The notes under the pieces are model-generated. The model was given only the letters and a program-made list of their open reading frames with translations. It was not told the DNA's origin and did no database searches. DNA of 64,000 nt, taken from Bacillus_P idriensis_A. Lineage in GTDB: Bacteria; Bacillota; Bacilli; Bacillales; Bacillaceae. This document shows positions 31,371 to 40,569 of this stretch, in pieces (the first letter of the stretch is position 1; every line of letters begins with the position of its first letter). Made by a program: the position numbers and the translations under genes. Location of the stretch: contig NZ_JBCMYF010000035.1 of NCBI RefSeq assembly GCF_050483325.1, positions 1 through 64,000 of the forward strand. The letters are read 5' to 3'.

Positions 31371-32681
31371 TTAAGAAGCCTGTTTTCCTTCTAATGAAAC
31401 GATCCCGTTCTTCTTTTCATTTTTCACGACATTAAAAAGAATATTTAAGAATATGGCGGTTAAACTTCCTGCGACAATCCCATTATTCGTCAGAATTTTA
31501 ACGGATTCAGGAAGATTTGCAAACATATCAGGCACAGCTGTCACACCAAGACCCATTCCTACGGAACAAGCAATAATCAGCAGATTTTCCTGTGAAGCAA
31601 ATTCAACTTGACTGAGCATCTTAATTCCGTAGGCGATGACCATTCCAAACATAGCCACCATTGCCCCGCCAAGCACGGCTTCCGGAATGATTGTCGTAAA
31701 TGCCGCGATTTTCGGAACAAGACCAAGCACCATTAACATACCGGCTGCTGTGTAAATCACATTTTTTGATTTAACGCCTGAAAGGGAAATTAATCCGACG
31801 TTTTGTGAGTAAGCTGTGTATGGAAAAGCATTGAAAATCGCTCCCAATAAGTATGCCACACCCTCTGCACGATATCCTTTCGCAAGATCATCTTTCGTTA
31901 TTTTCTGCTTTGTAAGATCTCCTAAAGCATAATATACACCTGTTGATTCAACCATGCTGACAATGGCCACTAAAGTCATCGTTAATATCGGGGCAATTTC
32001 AAACGTCGGTGTTCCGAAATAAAAAGGTTTTCCAATTTGAAACCAGCTTGCGTCATATACAGGCTGAATATCAACTTTTCCCATAAGTGCAGCAGCTGCT
32101 GTTCCTGCAAGCAGACCGATCAAAATAGAAATGGAGCGGATAAACCCTGTGAAAAAGCGATAAAGAAGAATGATGAAAAGCAATACACCAAATGCAAGTC
32201 CTACATTTGAAATAGAACCAAAATCAGGAGACCCCTGTCCTCCTGCCATATTATTCATTGCAACAGGAATAAGAGTGATTCCAATAATTGTTACTACTGA
32301 ACCCGTTACGACAGGCGGAAAAAATTTCGCAAGCTTGCCAAAAACAGTTGAAATTAAAATGACAAAAAGCCCGGATGCAAGAATCGCTCCATAAATAGAA
32401 GAAATACCGTACTCTGTTCCAATCGCAATCATTGGTCCTACCGCTGTAAATGTACATCCCAAAACGACCGGCAAACCGATGCCAAAAAATTTATTCTTCC
32501 ATACTTGGAGAAGAGTCGCCAGTCCGCACATGAAAATATCAATCGAAACGAGATAGGTAAGCTGTTCTGCATTTAGTCCCAGTGCTCCTCCAACGATAAG
32601 CGGCACGATGATTGCACCTGCATACATCGCAAGAACATGCTGTATCCCTAATGAAAAAACCTTGAACGAACTGTTTTTCAT
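31371..32681 (-). CDS. pbuX: Xanthine permease PbuX
   Basis: A 436-residue NCS2 (nucleobase/ascorbate transporter) proton symporter for xanthine. It shows the family's N-terminal GIQHVLAMYAGAIIVPLIVG and the signature region MVESTGVYYALGDLTKQKIT. About twelve to fourteen membrane helices. Its ATG overlaps the xpt stop by 4 bases, so salvage enzyme and importer are made from one transcript under the guanine riboswitch. Confidence 0.94.
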   Translation of the reverse strand: MKNSSFKVFSLGIQHVLAMYAGAIIVPLIVGGALGLNAEQLTYLVSIDIFMCGLATLLQVWKNKFFGIGLPVVLGCTFTAVGPMIAIGTEYGISSIYGAILASGLFVILISTVFGKLAKFFPPVVTGSVVTIIGITLIPVAMNNMAGGQGSPDFGSISNVGLAFGVLLFIILLYRFFTGFIRSISILIGLLAGTAAAALMGKVDIQPVYDASWFQIGKPFYFGTPTFEIAPILTMTLVAIVSMVESTGVYYALGDLTKQKITKDDLAKGYRAEGVAYLLGAIFNAFPYTAYSQNVGLISLSGVKSKNVIYTAAGMLMVLGLVPKIAAFTTIIPEAVLGGAMVAMFGMVIAYGIKMLSQVEFASQENLLIIACSVGMGLGVTAVPDMFANLPESVKILTNNGIVAGSLTAIFLNILFNVVKNEKKNGIVSLEGKQAS

Positions 32682-33271
32682 ACCGCTGCCTCCTCCGTTT
32701 CTTCCAGGAATTGAACTTCATGATTTTCAAGTGATTTTATTCTTGCAAGCGATTCTACGCGGAACCCTTTCTCGCGGAGAATTTTGCCGCCTTCTTGAAA
32801 GGACTTTTCAATTACGATTCCGATGCCTGCAAGCGAGGCTCCCGCTTGCCCGACTATTTCAGCAAGACCAAGTGCAGCTTGTCCATTTGCAAGGAAATCA
32901 TCTATGACTAAAACACGGTCTTCAGAACTCAGATGCTCACCCGATACAGCAATCGTATTTTCTTCTTGTTTAGTAAAAGAGTAAACAGACGCCGTTAAAA
33001 GCTGATCTGTAAGTGTCAGTGACTTTCTTTTGCGTGCAAAAATTACAGGAACGTTAAGTTCAAGTGCAGTCATAACAGATGGTGCAATGCCAGATGATTC
33101 AAGTGTCACGATTTTTGTAATGCCATCGTTTTTAAATCGTTCTGCAAATTCTTTCCCGACTTCTTTCATCAAGAATGCATCAATCTGATGATTTAAGAAG
33201 GAATCGACTTTTAATACTTGATTTGAAAGAACTTTTCCCTCATTTTTAATTTTTTCCTGTAATTGCTTCAT
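32678..33271 (-). CDS. xpt: Xanthine phosphoribosyltransferase
   Basis: Converts xanthine and PRPP to XMP. The 197-residue protein has the PRPP-binding motif RVLVIDDFLANGQAALGL and the hood residues in VTLESSGIAP. Start at ATG 33271, preceded by GGAGGG; the longer frame reads back into the terminator of the riboswitch. Together with pbuX it forms the classic xpt-pbuX operon. Confidence 0.95.
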   Translation of the reverse strand: MKQLQEKIKNEGKVLSNQVLKVDSFLNHQIDAFLMKEVGKEFAERFKNDGITKIVTLESSGIAPSVMTALELNVPVIFARKRKSLTLTDQLLTASVYSFTKQEENTIAVSGEHLSSEDRVLVIDDFLANGQAALGLAEIVGQAGASLAGIGIVIEKSFQEGGKILREKGFRVESLARIKSLENHEVQFLEETEEAAV

Positions 33272-33295
33272 ATTATATCCCTCCAAATATGCAAA

Positions 33296-33334
33296 AAACG
33301 GCATTGCCTCACATAGAGTGAGACAATGCCGCTG
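33296..33334 (-). terminator. Riboswitch-controlled terminator before xpt
   Basis: On the minus strand CGGCATTGTCTCAC and GTGAGGCAATGCCG form a 14-bp stem with one G-T pair, followed by six T. It is the expression platform of the guanine riboswitch. Confidence 0.88.
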
Positions 33335-33404
33335 TATCCGGAAAAAATGAAAAGAAACTCCCCATGCATATAAGGAACTTTTTTCGAATAAAAACAACAC
33401 TGCT

Positions 33405-33475
33405 CACTCATAGTCAGATGATTTACGGTCATCCGGTAGAAACTTGCAGGCCCTATTCCTGCGATTATATGAGTG
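33405..33475 (-). ncRNA. Guanine (purine) riboswitch aptamer
   Basis: On the minus strand P1 is CACTCAT / ATGAGTG, with the family cores ATATAATC, GTTTCTACC and CTGACTATGAG. The ligand-specificity base in GACTATG is C, so the ligand should be guanine or hypoxanthine rather than adenine (which needs T). Binding would favour the terminator at 33296-33334 and stop xpt-pbuX. Confidence 0.95.
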
Positions 33476-33654
33476 CTCGTTTATTTGATTAGTTGCATTA
33501 TAACAAGGATTTTAGTGAATGGGAAGTGTTTTTACAGAGAAAAAACGAATAATAGAGCTGAAATAGTTTTTAATTATTCGTTTTTTCTCACAAATCAATA
33601 AATATATGCGGCTGCACCTTTTGGGGAATTATTTGGCTTTTTCTTCTTGAAAAA

Positions 33655-33686
33655 ATGACCGCACAACGATTGATGTGCGGTCTGGT
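33655..33686 (-). terminator. Terminator of ypwA
   Basis: On the minus strand GACCGCACA and TGTGCGGTC pair around TCAATCGT, followed by ATTTTTTC. The stretch 33476-33654 holds nothing I recognise. Confidence 0.75.
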
Positions 33687-33691
33687 TTATT

Positions 33692-35218
33692 TTATTTCGC
33701 AGCTTCCAGCTGGTAAAGCTTCTCATACTTCGTTTCAAGATGTTCGATTAAATAGCTGGCGTTCAGGCCTTCTCCTGTTACATCATGAAGAATTTCAAGC
33801 GGCTGTTTCATTTTTCCATATTGGTGGATGTTTTCAGTCAGCCAGTTTTTAATCGTGCCGAATTCTCCATTTTCAACAAGCTCATCAAAATTTGGAAGGT
33901 CCTTTTGCATCGCATTTTTAAATTGTGCTGCGTACATATACCCCAATGCATATGAAGGGAAATAGCCGAACATTCCGCCAGACCAGTGCACATCCTGAAG
34001 AACACCTTCTCCGTCATTTGAAGGAGTTACCCCTAAGTATTCCTCGTATTTCTCATTCCATATACGCGGAAGATCCTCCACTTCAATTTCATCATTAAAT
34101 AAACCTTTTTCAATTTCATAGCGGATCATGATATGAAGCGGATATGTCAGTTCGTCTGCTTCTATGCGAATAAGGGAAGGCTTAGATTCGTTTACGCCTC
34201 TATAAAAATCCTCTAAAGAGACATCATCAAATTGACCTTCTGCATGCTTTTTCAAAGAATCATAGTAGCGATTCCAGAAACCTGGATTTTTCCCTATGAA
34301 TTTTTCATAGAAAAGGGATTGTGATTCATGAATTCCCATTGAAGTTCCATCACACAGCAGTGTGCCTTCAAGATCTTCAGAAATATTCTGTTCATATAAG
34401 GCGTGCCCGCACTCATGAATGGTGCCGAATAAAGCTGTGCGGAAATCCTTCTCCGCATATTTCGTTGTAACCCTCACGTCCCCGCGGTTTAAACTGATGG
34501 CAAATGGGTGAACCGTTTCATCCAACCGGCCGGCTTCAAAGTCATAGCCAAGCTCTTTTAAGAAAAATTCAGAGATTTGACGCTGCTTTTCTTTTGAGAT
34601 CGGCTCATACAAAAAGCCGGTTTCTGGCTGATTGGGAGACTCTGTAATCCTCTTTACCAGCGGAACAATCCGTTCTCTTAGCTCTCCAAATACACGGTCA
34701 AGCACGTCTACCGTTACACCTGGCTCATATTGATCGAGGAAAGTATCATATTTGTTCTCTTTATATCCCCAGTATTCCAGGAACTTTTTGTTCGTTTCAA
34801 CAAGCTTTTTTAAGTATGGAGCAAATAAGCTGAAATCAGATTGATCTTTTGCTTCCTCCCATACCGATTCTGCTTTTGATTTAAGAATGACGTATTCTTT
34901 GTATTCGTCCTGAGGAATCACTTTGCTGAGCTTGTATTCTTTCTCGCACTCCAGTGCTGCTTTATTGGCGATTTCTGAAACTTCTTCTTTCGCCTGCAAA
35001 ACTTGATCAATATATGCTCTCATTTGATCGGACGTTGCCATTTGAAATACCTCTGTCGAAAGGACACCAATTGCCTGTGAACGCTGCTCAACCGCTTTCT
35101 TTGGAGCTCCGGTTCTAAGGTCCCAGAACATGAGAGAAATCGCTTCATTATAGCTTTTCATCTTTTGAAGATACTCTAAAAATTCTTTTTCAACGGATTG
35201 AATGGACAATCTGCTCAC
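33692..35218 (-). CDS. ypwA: M32 family metallocarboxypeptidase YpwA
   Basis: A 508-residue zinc carboxypeptidase of the Taq/Pfu type. The zinc motif HECGH in FGTIHECGHALYEQN, the downstream GIHESQSLFYEKFIG (third ligand Glu) and the C-terminal GEGLNASYLIEHLE are present. Trims C-terminal residues from peptides in the cytoplasm. Full length. Single gene, same order as in B. subtilis between xpt and ypvA. Confidence 0.95.
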   Translation of the reverse strand: MSRLSIQSVEKEFLEYLQKMKSYNEAISLMFWDLRTGAPKKAVEQRSQAIGVLSTEVFQMATSDQMRAYIDQVLQAKEEVSEIANKAALECEKEYKLSKVIPQDEYKEYVILKSKAESVWEEAKDQSDFSLFAPYLKKLVETNKKFLEYWGYKENKYDTFLDQYEPGVTVDVLDRVFGELRERIVPLVKRITESPNQPETGFLYEPISKEKQRQISEFFLKELGYDFEAGRLDETVHPFAISLNRGDVRVTTKYAEKDFRTALFGTIHECGHALYEQNISEDLEGTLLCDGTSMGIHESQSLFYEKFIGKNPGFWNRYYDSLKKHAEGQFDDVSLEDFYRGVNESKPSLIRIEADELTYPLHIMIRYEIEKGLFNDEIEVEDLPRIWNEKYEEYLGVTPSNDGEGVLQDVHWSGGMFGYFPSYALGYMYAAQFKNAMQKDLPNFDELVENGEFGTIKNWLTENIHQYGKMKQPLEILHDVTGEGLNASYLIEHLETKYEKLYQLEAAK

Positions 35219-35334
35219 CCCTTGATTTTTTATGTAAATAAATAGTAATAATTTTCTAACATTTCCAGATTAAATGATGGGAAAGGCTTTTGTCAATCTT
35301 TTTATCGACTGAACAGTCTGTTTTAAGCAAAAAT

Positions 35335-35364
35335 AAAAAAGCGAAGGAATCCCTTCGCTTTTAC
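35335..35364 (-). terminator. Terminator of ypvA
   Basis: On the minus strand AAAAGCGAAGG and CCTTCGCTTTT pair around GATT, giving a T-rich tail. Confidence 0.75.
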
Positions 35365-37298
35365 AGCATTTCAGGTTCAACCGGCAATACGGCCTTCACC
35401 TGTTCTACTACTTTTCTATCACGTTCATTTGAGAGGTAAATCGAGATTTCTCCCTGATCGGTGCTTGTTCTGATCAGGCGCCCGACACCCTGTTTCAGTC
35501 TTAATATCATGTAAGGCATGTCTACCTCAGCAAATGGATTCGCTGAGCTGCCCCGTTTTGATTCAAAAACAGGATCTGTTGGAGGAAACGGCAATGACCA
35601 AATGATCACATTTGACAGTGATGCACCAGGAATATCGAGTCCTTCCCATAAATGCACGGCACATAAAATAGAGGTTTCGTCATTTTGGAATTCAGATACA
35701 AGCTGGCTGATTTCCTGATCTCCTTCAAAAAGGAACGAGTATTCAGTGTTCTGTTCATTTATAAATTGTTTAAAGACTTCAAGTTCGTTCATGGCACTGA
35801 ACAGGATGAGTGCACGGCCGCCGGTCTTTTTAACTTTTTCAAGAGTCTGAACACACTTCAACTTATTTAGATCAAGTGCTGCTGATAGATCGTGAAGTTT
35901 TATTTTCATATTTTCTTCATAATCAAACGGCGACTCCACTGTAAGAAATAAGTAATCTTTAATGCCTAGACTTCCGGCAATGAAATCAAATGATTTATTA
36001 TCAGAAAGCGTGGCAGAAGAGAAAATATACGGTTTTTTCTGTGAAAATACTTTTTCACTCAGCACTTCTTCAACAGTCCGCGGCATAATAATCAGCGAAA
36101 AGTCCTGCTCGCCGCTTTCAATCCAGTGAATGGCTCCGCTTTGCTTATTAAAGAGAGAAATCGAGAATTCCATTGAATCCAAATACTCTTCGACAATTTT
36201 AAGTTCATAAGAATCAATGGTATACATTTCGCTTTCAAAAACGAGCGCTTCCCCGATTTCGGCAAGAAGCCTGTGCAGCTGAATGCCCTGCTTCTTTAAT
36301 GTATCATTCATGATAATTTTAGAACGGTGCGACCCGGGAACTTCTTCAGATGCATCAAGCAGACTGTCGAAAAACTCCTCATTGACTACAAGAGTATCTT
36401 CTACTAAGTGAGCGAATTCCTCACGGATGTCATTTTGGAGCAGTCTTTCAAGCAGAATGGCAAGTGTGCTGCTTTTCACTCTGTATGTTAAGGCTTTTTG
36501 CGCCGCATATTCCAGCAGATGGCCTTCGTCAAAAACGACAGAGCTGTGATCCGGAAGAAGCGGCAGCTGCCCTTCTCGTTTTCTTGAATCAAACGTCCAT
36601 ATATGTTCCATGTAGAAATCATGTGAGCAGACAATCAAATCTGCTGCTTTTCTGTAATGATCTCGTGAAAGAGTTAAGCCGCAGCGATGCCTTTGATCGC
36701 ATGACAGACAATCCTGAAACGAGTCATAATTGACAGTTTTCCACTCTTCATCAGATAAATGAGGATATTCTTTTCTGTCGCCGTAATGGCTGAATGATTG
36801 CATGCCTGCTTTTTCATGCACAAAGGACGGCAATGATTCAAACAGATCAAGATAAAGATCATCACCTGTACGCTGTATCGTATGATCCAGTTTTTTAAGA
36901 CATAAATACTGATCCTGTGATTTCCCAAGGCGCACATCTATATTTAAATCCAAATGCTTGCGGAGCTTGGCAATATCGCCCTCATTTTTAACAAGCTGTT
37001 CGATGAGGGTTTCATCAGCACAGGCAATAATGGCTGGTTTTCCTGTATATCTTGCATAGCTTATTGCATAAAGCAAATAAACAAGCGTTTTACCCGTTCC
37101 TACTCCCGCTTCAGCAAACATGACATTTTTTTCACGAAACGCACGTTCAAGCTGAAATGCCATAAATATTTGTTCATCTCTAAGTTCAAAGCCTTTATCA
37201 GGCAAAATATCATAAAAAACATCGCCGATCCAGTTATTTAACCCTTCATAGAAGGTTTCATTCTTTGATACGGCAAAAGGCAGACGTGACGTCGGCAT
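35361..37298 (-). CDS. ypvA: XPD/DinG-like ATP-dependent helicase YpvA
   Basis: A 645-residue superfamily 2 DNA helicase. Walker A is EAGVGTGKTLVYLLYA at about residues 61-76 and Walker B is VVFDEGHLLEY (DEGH rather than DEAH). A Cys set in YLCLKKLD and CLSCDQRHRCGL could hold an iron-sulfur cluster as in XPD. Motifs V and VI are HLWEGLDIPGASLSN and QGVGRLIRTSTDQG. Probable role in unwinding damaged or structured DNA. Unlike dinG in this window, it has no exonuclease domain. Confidence 0.9.
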   Translation of the reverse strand: MPTSRLPFAVSKNETFYEGLNNWIGDVFYDILPDKGFELRDEQIFMAFQLERAFREKNVMFAEAGVGTGKTLVYLLYAISYARYTGKPAIIACADETLIEQLVKNEGDIAKLRKHLDLNIDVRLGKSQDQYLCLKKLDHTIQRTGDDLYLDLFESLPSFVHEKAGMQSFSHYGDRKEYPHLSDEEWKTVNYDSFQDCLSCDQRHRCGLTLSRDHYRKAADLIVCSHDFYMEHIWTFDSRKREGQLPLLPDHSSVVFDEGHLLEYAAQKALTYRVKSSTLAILLERLLQNDIREEFAHLVEDTLVVNEEFFDSLLDASEEVPGSHRSKIIMNDTLKKQGIQLHRLLAEIGEALVFESEMYTIDSYELKIVEEYLDSMEFSISLFNKQSGAIHWIESGEQDFSLIIMPRTVEEVLSEKVFSQKKPYIFSSATLSDNKSFDFIAGSLGIKDYLFLTVESPFDYEENMKIKLHDLSAALDLNKLKCVQTLEKVKKTGGRALILFSAMNELEVFKQFINEQNTEYSFLFEGDQEISQLVSEFQNDETSILCAVHLWEGLDIPGASLSNVIIWSLPFPPTDPVFESKRGSSANPFAEVDMPYMILRLKQGVGRLIRTSTDQGEISIYLSNERDRKVVEQVKAVLPVEPEML

Positions 37299-37435
37299 GT
37301 ATCAGATCCCCCACATTCTTTTATACTCAAAAGGTCATTATTTCACTTAACGCACTTATAGTCAAGATTTCATGACTATGAATGAACGCAAGAATAAAGA
37401 TTGGTTTTTATATAGCTGATGCTGCCTTTTCCCAA

Positions 37436-37558
37436 GAACAAAAGCGCAGGCGCCTTGGTCAGCTCCGTTCTGACCGAGGAGTTAGGCGCCGGAGCTGGAC
37501 GTAGATATCATTATTGCGATATCCACAATCTATATATTTATAATTTACTGATATACAC
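37436..37558 (+). repeat. Dispersed repeat, copy R6 (minimal core, long tail)
   Basis: GAACAAAAGCGC start like R1. GGCGCC (37449-37454) pairs with GGCGCC (37485-37490). GGTCAG (37457-37462) pairs with CTGACC (37470-37475). Loop CTCC (37463-37466) pairs with GGAG (37478-37481). The inner hairpin is absent. The tail hairpin GATATC/GATATC follows GGAGCTGGACG. Confidence 0.85.
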
Positions 37559-37559
37559 T

Positions 37560-37600
37560 AAAAAAGATAGGCTTTCATCATGAGAAAGCCTATCTCTTAA
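37560..37600 (-). terminator. Terminator of the 63-residue gene
   Basis: On the minus strand AGATAGGCTTTC and GAAAGCCTATCT pair, followed by TTTTT. It adjoins the tail of repeat R6. Confidence 0.82.
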
Positions 37601-37788
37601 CGGTCATAAAGTGTATTGATCATCACTTTCTGATCAATAGCAGAGGCGTGGGCAACAGCTTTTAGAAAATCAGCGCGGGCATTGCTGAGCGATGCATGAG
37701 CTGCTGCATCCTGGCCATCTTCTATGAGCGATAGATAGGAAGACGACAGCGCCTTCGATATTAAGTTAAAGTCTTCGTTTACGTGCAA
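37597..37788 (-). CDS. Hypothetical helical protein, 63 residues
   Basis: Not recognised. Ala-rich, two-helix protein (DFNLISKALSSSYLSLIEDG, then ASLSNARADFLKAVAHASAI). I start it at TTG 37788 because GGGGAGTGG lies about 5 bases before it; the longer frame begins at a codon without a binding site. Its terminator directly follows. Position between ypvA and ypsC. Confidence 0.62.
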   Translation of the reverse strand: MHVNEDFNLISKALSSSYLSLIEDGQDAAAHASLSNARADFLKAVAHASAIDQKVMINTLYDR

Positions 37789-37848
37789 AAAGACCACTCC
37801 CCTGAATTTTATCAATACTGATTCTAGTGTATTCAAGGGAGGATGAAT

Positions 37849-39000
37849 CTATACCTGTTTCTTTTCACGGGGAGGGCGTTTTCCCCAGAACTGATAATAA
37901 TCTGTTTCGATAAATCCATTAAAGAGTTTGCGTTTTTTTGTAGCCTGTCTGCCGTAATATTGCTCAAATCCTTTATGGGAAGTCAGCATATATACAGACC
38001 ATGTATCATGAGGAGCAAGTGCCCGTCCTAATTCCTTATACATCTGCTCTACTTCTTCTTTTTCACCGAGACGTTCCCCGTACGGAGGATTTCCGACGAT
38101 TACACCGTACTCTTTTCTCGTCGTAAAGTCGCTTACCTGCATCTGTTTAAACTGAATGATGCCTCCAAGGCCGGCTTCATCCGCGTTTTCTTCAGCTATG
38201 CGGATCATGCGGTGATCGATATCATGTCCTGCAATGTCAAGCGGGATATCATAATTGGCCAGGTCCTCAGCTTCCACTCTTGCATTGTTCCAGTGCTTCT
38301 TATCAATCCAGTTCCATTGTTCAGATACAAATTCACGGTTAAAACCGGGAGCAATGTTCTGTCCAATTAAAGCTGCTTCAATAGGAATCGTCCCTGAACC
38401 GCAAAATAAATCCGCAAATGGGCGATCCGGTGTCCAGTTAGTCAGCATGACAAGAGCTGCTGCCAATGTTTCTTTTAATGGAGCACCGCCCTGATCAAGC
38501 CTGAAGCCTCTTTTATGGAGACCTGCCCCGCTTGTGTCAATCGTCAGCGTGGCAACATCTTTTAAAAGAGCAATTTCCACTTTATAAAGCGGTCCGGATT
38601 CTTCGTACCAATCAGAAGCAATTTTATGGTGGCTTTTCAGTTTTTCAACAATTGCCTTTTTTACAATGCGCTGACAGTCAGAGACACTGAACAGCTTTGA
38701 TTTTACTGATTTTCCTGTTACCGGGAATTCTGCCTGGGCAGGAATAATCTCTCCCCAGTTCAGTGCTTTTGTTTTTTCAAAAAGTTCATCAAAGGAATAG
38801 GCTTTGAATTCACCTACTTTTAATTTAACCCGGTCTGCTGTGCGGAGCCACAAATTCACCCGCGGAATGTCTTTTGCTTCTGCCTCGAATGTAACCTTGC
38901 CGTTTTCTGTCGTGCATTCATAGCCAAGATCACGCACTTCTTTTGCAACCAGAGCTTCAAGGCCCATAGCTGCAGTAGCAATTAATGTGACTTTTTCCAT
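37849..39000 (-). CDS. ypsC: THUMP-domain RNA methyltransferase YpsC (RlmL-like)
   Basis: A 383-residue SAM-dependent rRNA methyltransferase related to the N-terminal unit of E. coli RlmL, which makes m2G2445 in 23S rRNA. An N-terminal THUMP domain (to about residue 155) precedes LFCGSGTIPIEAALIGQNIA (motif I) and the catalytic VGNPPYGERLG (NPPY, motif IV). AAGGTG precedes the ATG. Same neighbour order as B. subtilis (ypsC-rnpB-gpsB). Confidence 0.92.
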   Translation of the reverse strand: MEKVTLIATAAMGLEALVAKEVRDLGYECTTENGKVTFEAEAKDIPRVNLWLRTADRVKLKVGEFKAYSFDELFEKTKALNWGEIIPAQAEFPVTGKSVKSKLFSVSDCQRIVKKAIVEKLKSHHKIASDWYEESGPLYKVEIALLKDVATLTIDTSGAGLHKRGFRLDQGGAPLKETLAAALVMLTNWTPDRPFADLFCGSGTIPIEAALIGQNIAPGFNREFVSEQWNWIDKKHWNNARVEAEDLANYDIPLDIAGHDIDHRMIRIAEENADEAGLGGIIQFKQMQVSDFTTRKEYGVIVGNPPYGERLGEKEEVEQMYKELGRALAPHDTWSVYMLTSHKGFEQYYGRQATKKRKLFNGFIETDYYQFWGKRPPREKKQV

Positions 39001-39077
39001 GAAATCACCTTCTTTTCTATAAGATCGTATAGTAAAATCAACGTTTTGAAAGTTTGTTTAACTGAATTTTTATGTAA

Positions 39078-39112
39078 ATGAAAAGCTCTCATCTAAGTGA
39101 AGAGAGCCTGTT
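39078..39112 (-). terminator. Terminator downstream of rnpB
   Basis: On the minus strand GGCTCTCTTCACTTA and TGAGAGC pair, giving GCTCTC stems followed by TTTTC. Confidence 0.7.
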
Positions 39113-39124
39113 TCGCATTTATAG

Positions 39125-39540
39125 TAACCTGTAATAACGTTCTGTAAGCCATGTTTTGTCCCTTTGTACTGCAAACGGCCGGTATCACCTCGTACTCCGG
39201 TGGTAATCATCTATCTACAGAAGCGAATCGCTTCCGGCCTTCTCCTTGTTCAGTTCCTAAGAGAAGGTGCCCCTACCTATATTTGGGTTTCTCGCTCGAG
39301 GGGTTTACCGCGTTCCACTCTTTCGGTTTCCCGAAAGACTACGTCACTGTGGCACTTTCAAGGTAGTAAAGCCATATCCCTGATGGGACTTAGGCTAGTT
39401 CCCTGCCGTCAGCCAAATCTTTGGCTGCCCTAGCTTATGACTTCGCTAGGCACGAACACTACGGGCATCTCAGCACCGTGCGAGCATGGACTTTCCTCTA
39501 CAGTCCTAAAGACTGCAGCGATTACCTGAACGTTATTATT
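39125..39540 (-). ncRNA. rnpB: RNase P RNA, type B
   Basis: Read on the minus strand it starts near AACGTTCAGGTAATCGCTGC and ends near CAGAACGTTATTACAGG, so its ends pair as P1. Conserved segments include GAGGAAAGTCCATGCTCGCA, GTAAACCCCTCGAGCGAGAA, the P15-type GGTAGGGG and the 3' segment TGGCTTACAG. The Bacillus-type layout and place between ypsC and gpsB match B. subtilis rnpB. Ends are approximate. Catalyses tRNA 5' maturation. Confidence 0.95.
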
Positions 39541-39600
39541 TTAACAGCAAATATTAGTATAGTGAATTTAATAGATTAATGCAAGTGTAAATAAATGGAA

Positions 39601-39906
39601 TCAATCATACAGCTTGCTGCCGAAAACGTGTTTTTCTAAATTTGATAATCGTTTAAGAATATCAAAGTTCGTTGTATTTGTCTGAACCGGCTGCGCTTGT
39701 TTGCGATTAAAAGAATCTTCAAGCTGCTTAGTTAAGCGAAGATTTTCCTGCTGCAGCTCTTCAATTTCCTGATGAAACGTTTCATAATCCTTAATCACCA
39801 AGTCTAAAAATTTATCAACGTCTTCCTGTTTGTAGCCGCGCATACCCTGTTTAAATTCTTTTTCCAAGATCTCTTTAGCCGTTAATTTAATTTTATCAGA
39901 AAGCAT
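39601..39906 (-). CDS. gpsB: Cell division adaptor GpsB
   Basis: A 101-residue DivIVA-like coiled-coil protein that shuttles PBP1 between septum and side wall. The lipid-binding N-terminal domain reads IKLTAKEILEKEFKQGMRGY, then KQEDVDKFLDLVIKDYE. A coiled coil follows (EELQQENLRLTKQLED) and a C-terminal hexamerisation helix. The start is ATG 39906 because GAGGTG is properly spaced and known GpsB begins at this point. Functional partner ponA lies in the same window. Confidence 0.95.
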   Translation of the reverse strand: MLSDKIKLTAKEILEKEFKQGMRGYKQEDVDKFLDLVIKDYETFHQEIEELQQENLRLTKQLEDSFNRKQAQPVQTNTTNFDILKRLSNLEKHVFGSKLYD

Positions 39907-39982
39907 CTCTTTCACCTCGTCACACTGAAATCATCTTTACATATTTTTTCACATCTTGATTGCAATTGTCAATTTCTCTTCG

Positions 39983-40549
39983 CTAACTTGACCAAAATCC
40001 ATCCGATTTACTCTGTTCTTCTTCTACAATCATTTGCAGGTCTGAAAAAGAAATCATCATTAATGAATATTCGTTTACTTCCGCCTTTTTTCTGGCCGTA
40101 TCCAGCAAAAATTTTGGAGATCCTTGATTTTCTTCATCATAAACAAGCAGCAAACCTTGGCTTTTCGAAACAAAAAACTCATTTTTTAAGCGAAACTGAT
40201 TCGGATTTTCGTATTTTCGTTTTGTGATACTATCAACAAAATCAGCTTGAGACAGAATGAATTCATAGTATTCTTTATTGTCGTCATTCCACTTCTCTTC
40301 TTGATCTAAAAAAGGTGTAAGCACACCAAGCTTTAATTCATCATACTCCAACTGCAAATCAAAGACAACCTCTGCAGCCCATAGCTCAACGCCAAGCTGT
40401 CCGCTTATCAATACCCATTCTAAGCCGTCATCAATCAGCTGGCGCAATGACTTTTCTATTGCTTTTTTAATATATCCGATGGCTGGATCATCTTTTTTAA
40501 AAATGCCAAGTTCAAAAGGCTTATATCCGGACACTGTTACTACTTTCAT
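39983..40549 (-). CDS. ypsA: SLOG-fold protein YpsA (DUF1273)
   Basis: A 188-residue Rossmann-like SLOG protein. GYKPFELGIFKKDD near the N terminus, WVLISGQLGVELWAAEVVFD as the nucleotide-binding loop region and LLVYDEENQGSPKF are hallmarks of YpsA. Overproduction in B. subtilis disturbs cell division and protects from oxidative stress (known for the orthologue). It is next to gpsB as in that species. Confidence 0.92.
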   Translation of the reverse strand: MKVVTVSGYKPFELGIFKKDDPAIGYIKKAIEKSLRQLIDDGLEWVLISGQLGVELWAAEVVFDLQLEYDELKLGVLTPFLDQEEKWNDDNKEYYEFILSQADFVDSITKRKYENPNQFRLKNEFFVSKSQGLLLVYDEENQGSPKFLLDTARKKAEVNEYSLMMISFSDLQMIVEEEQSKSDGFWSS

Positions 40550-40569
40550 CTATGTATCGTCTCCCTTCA

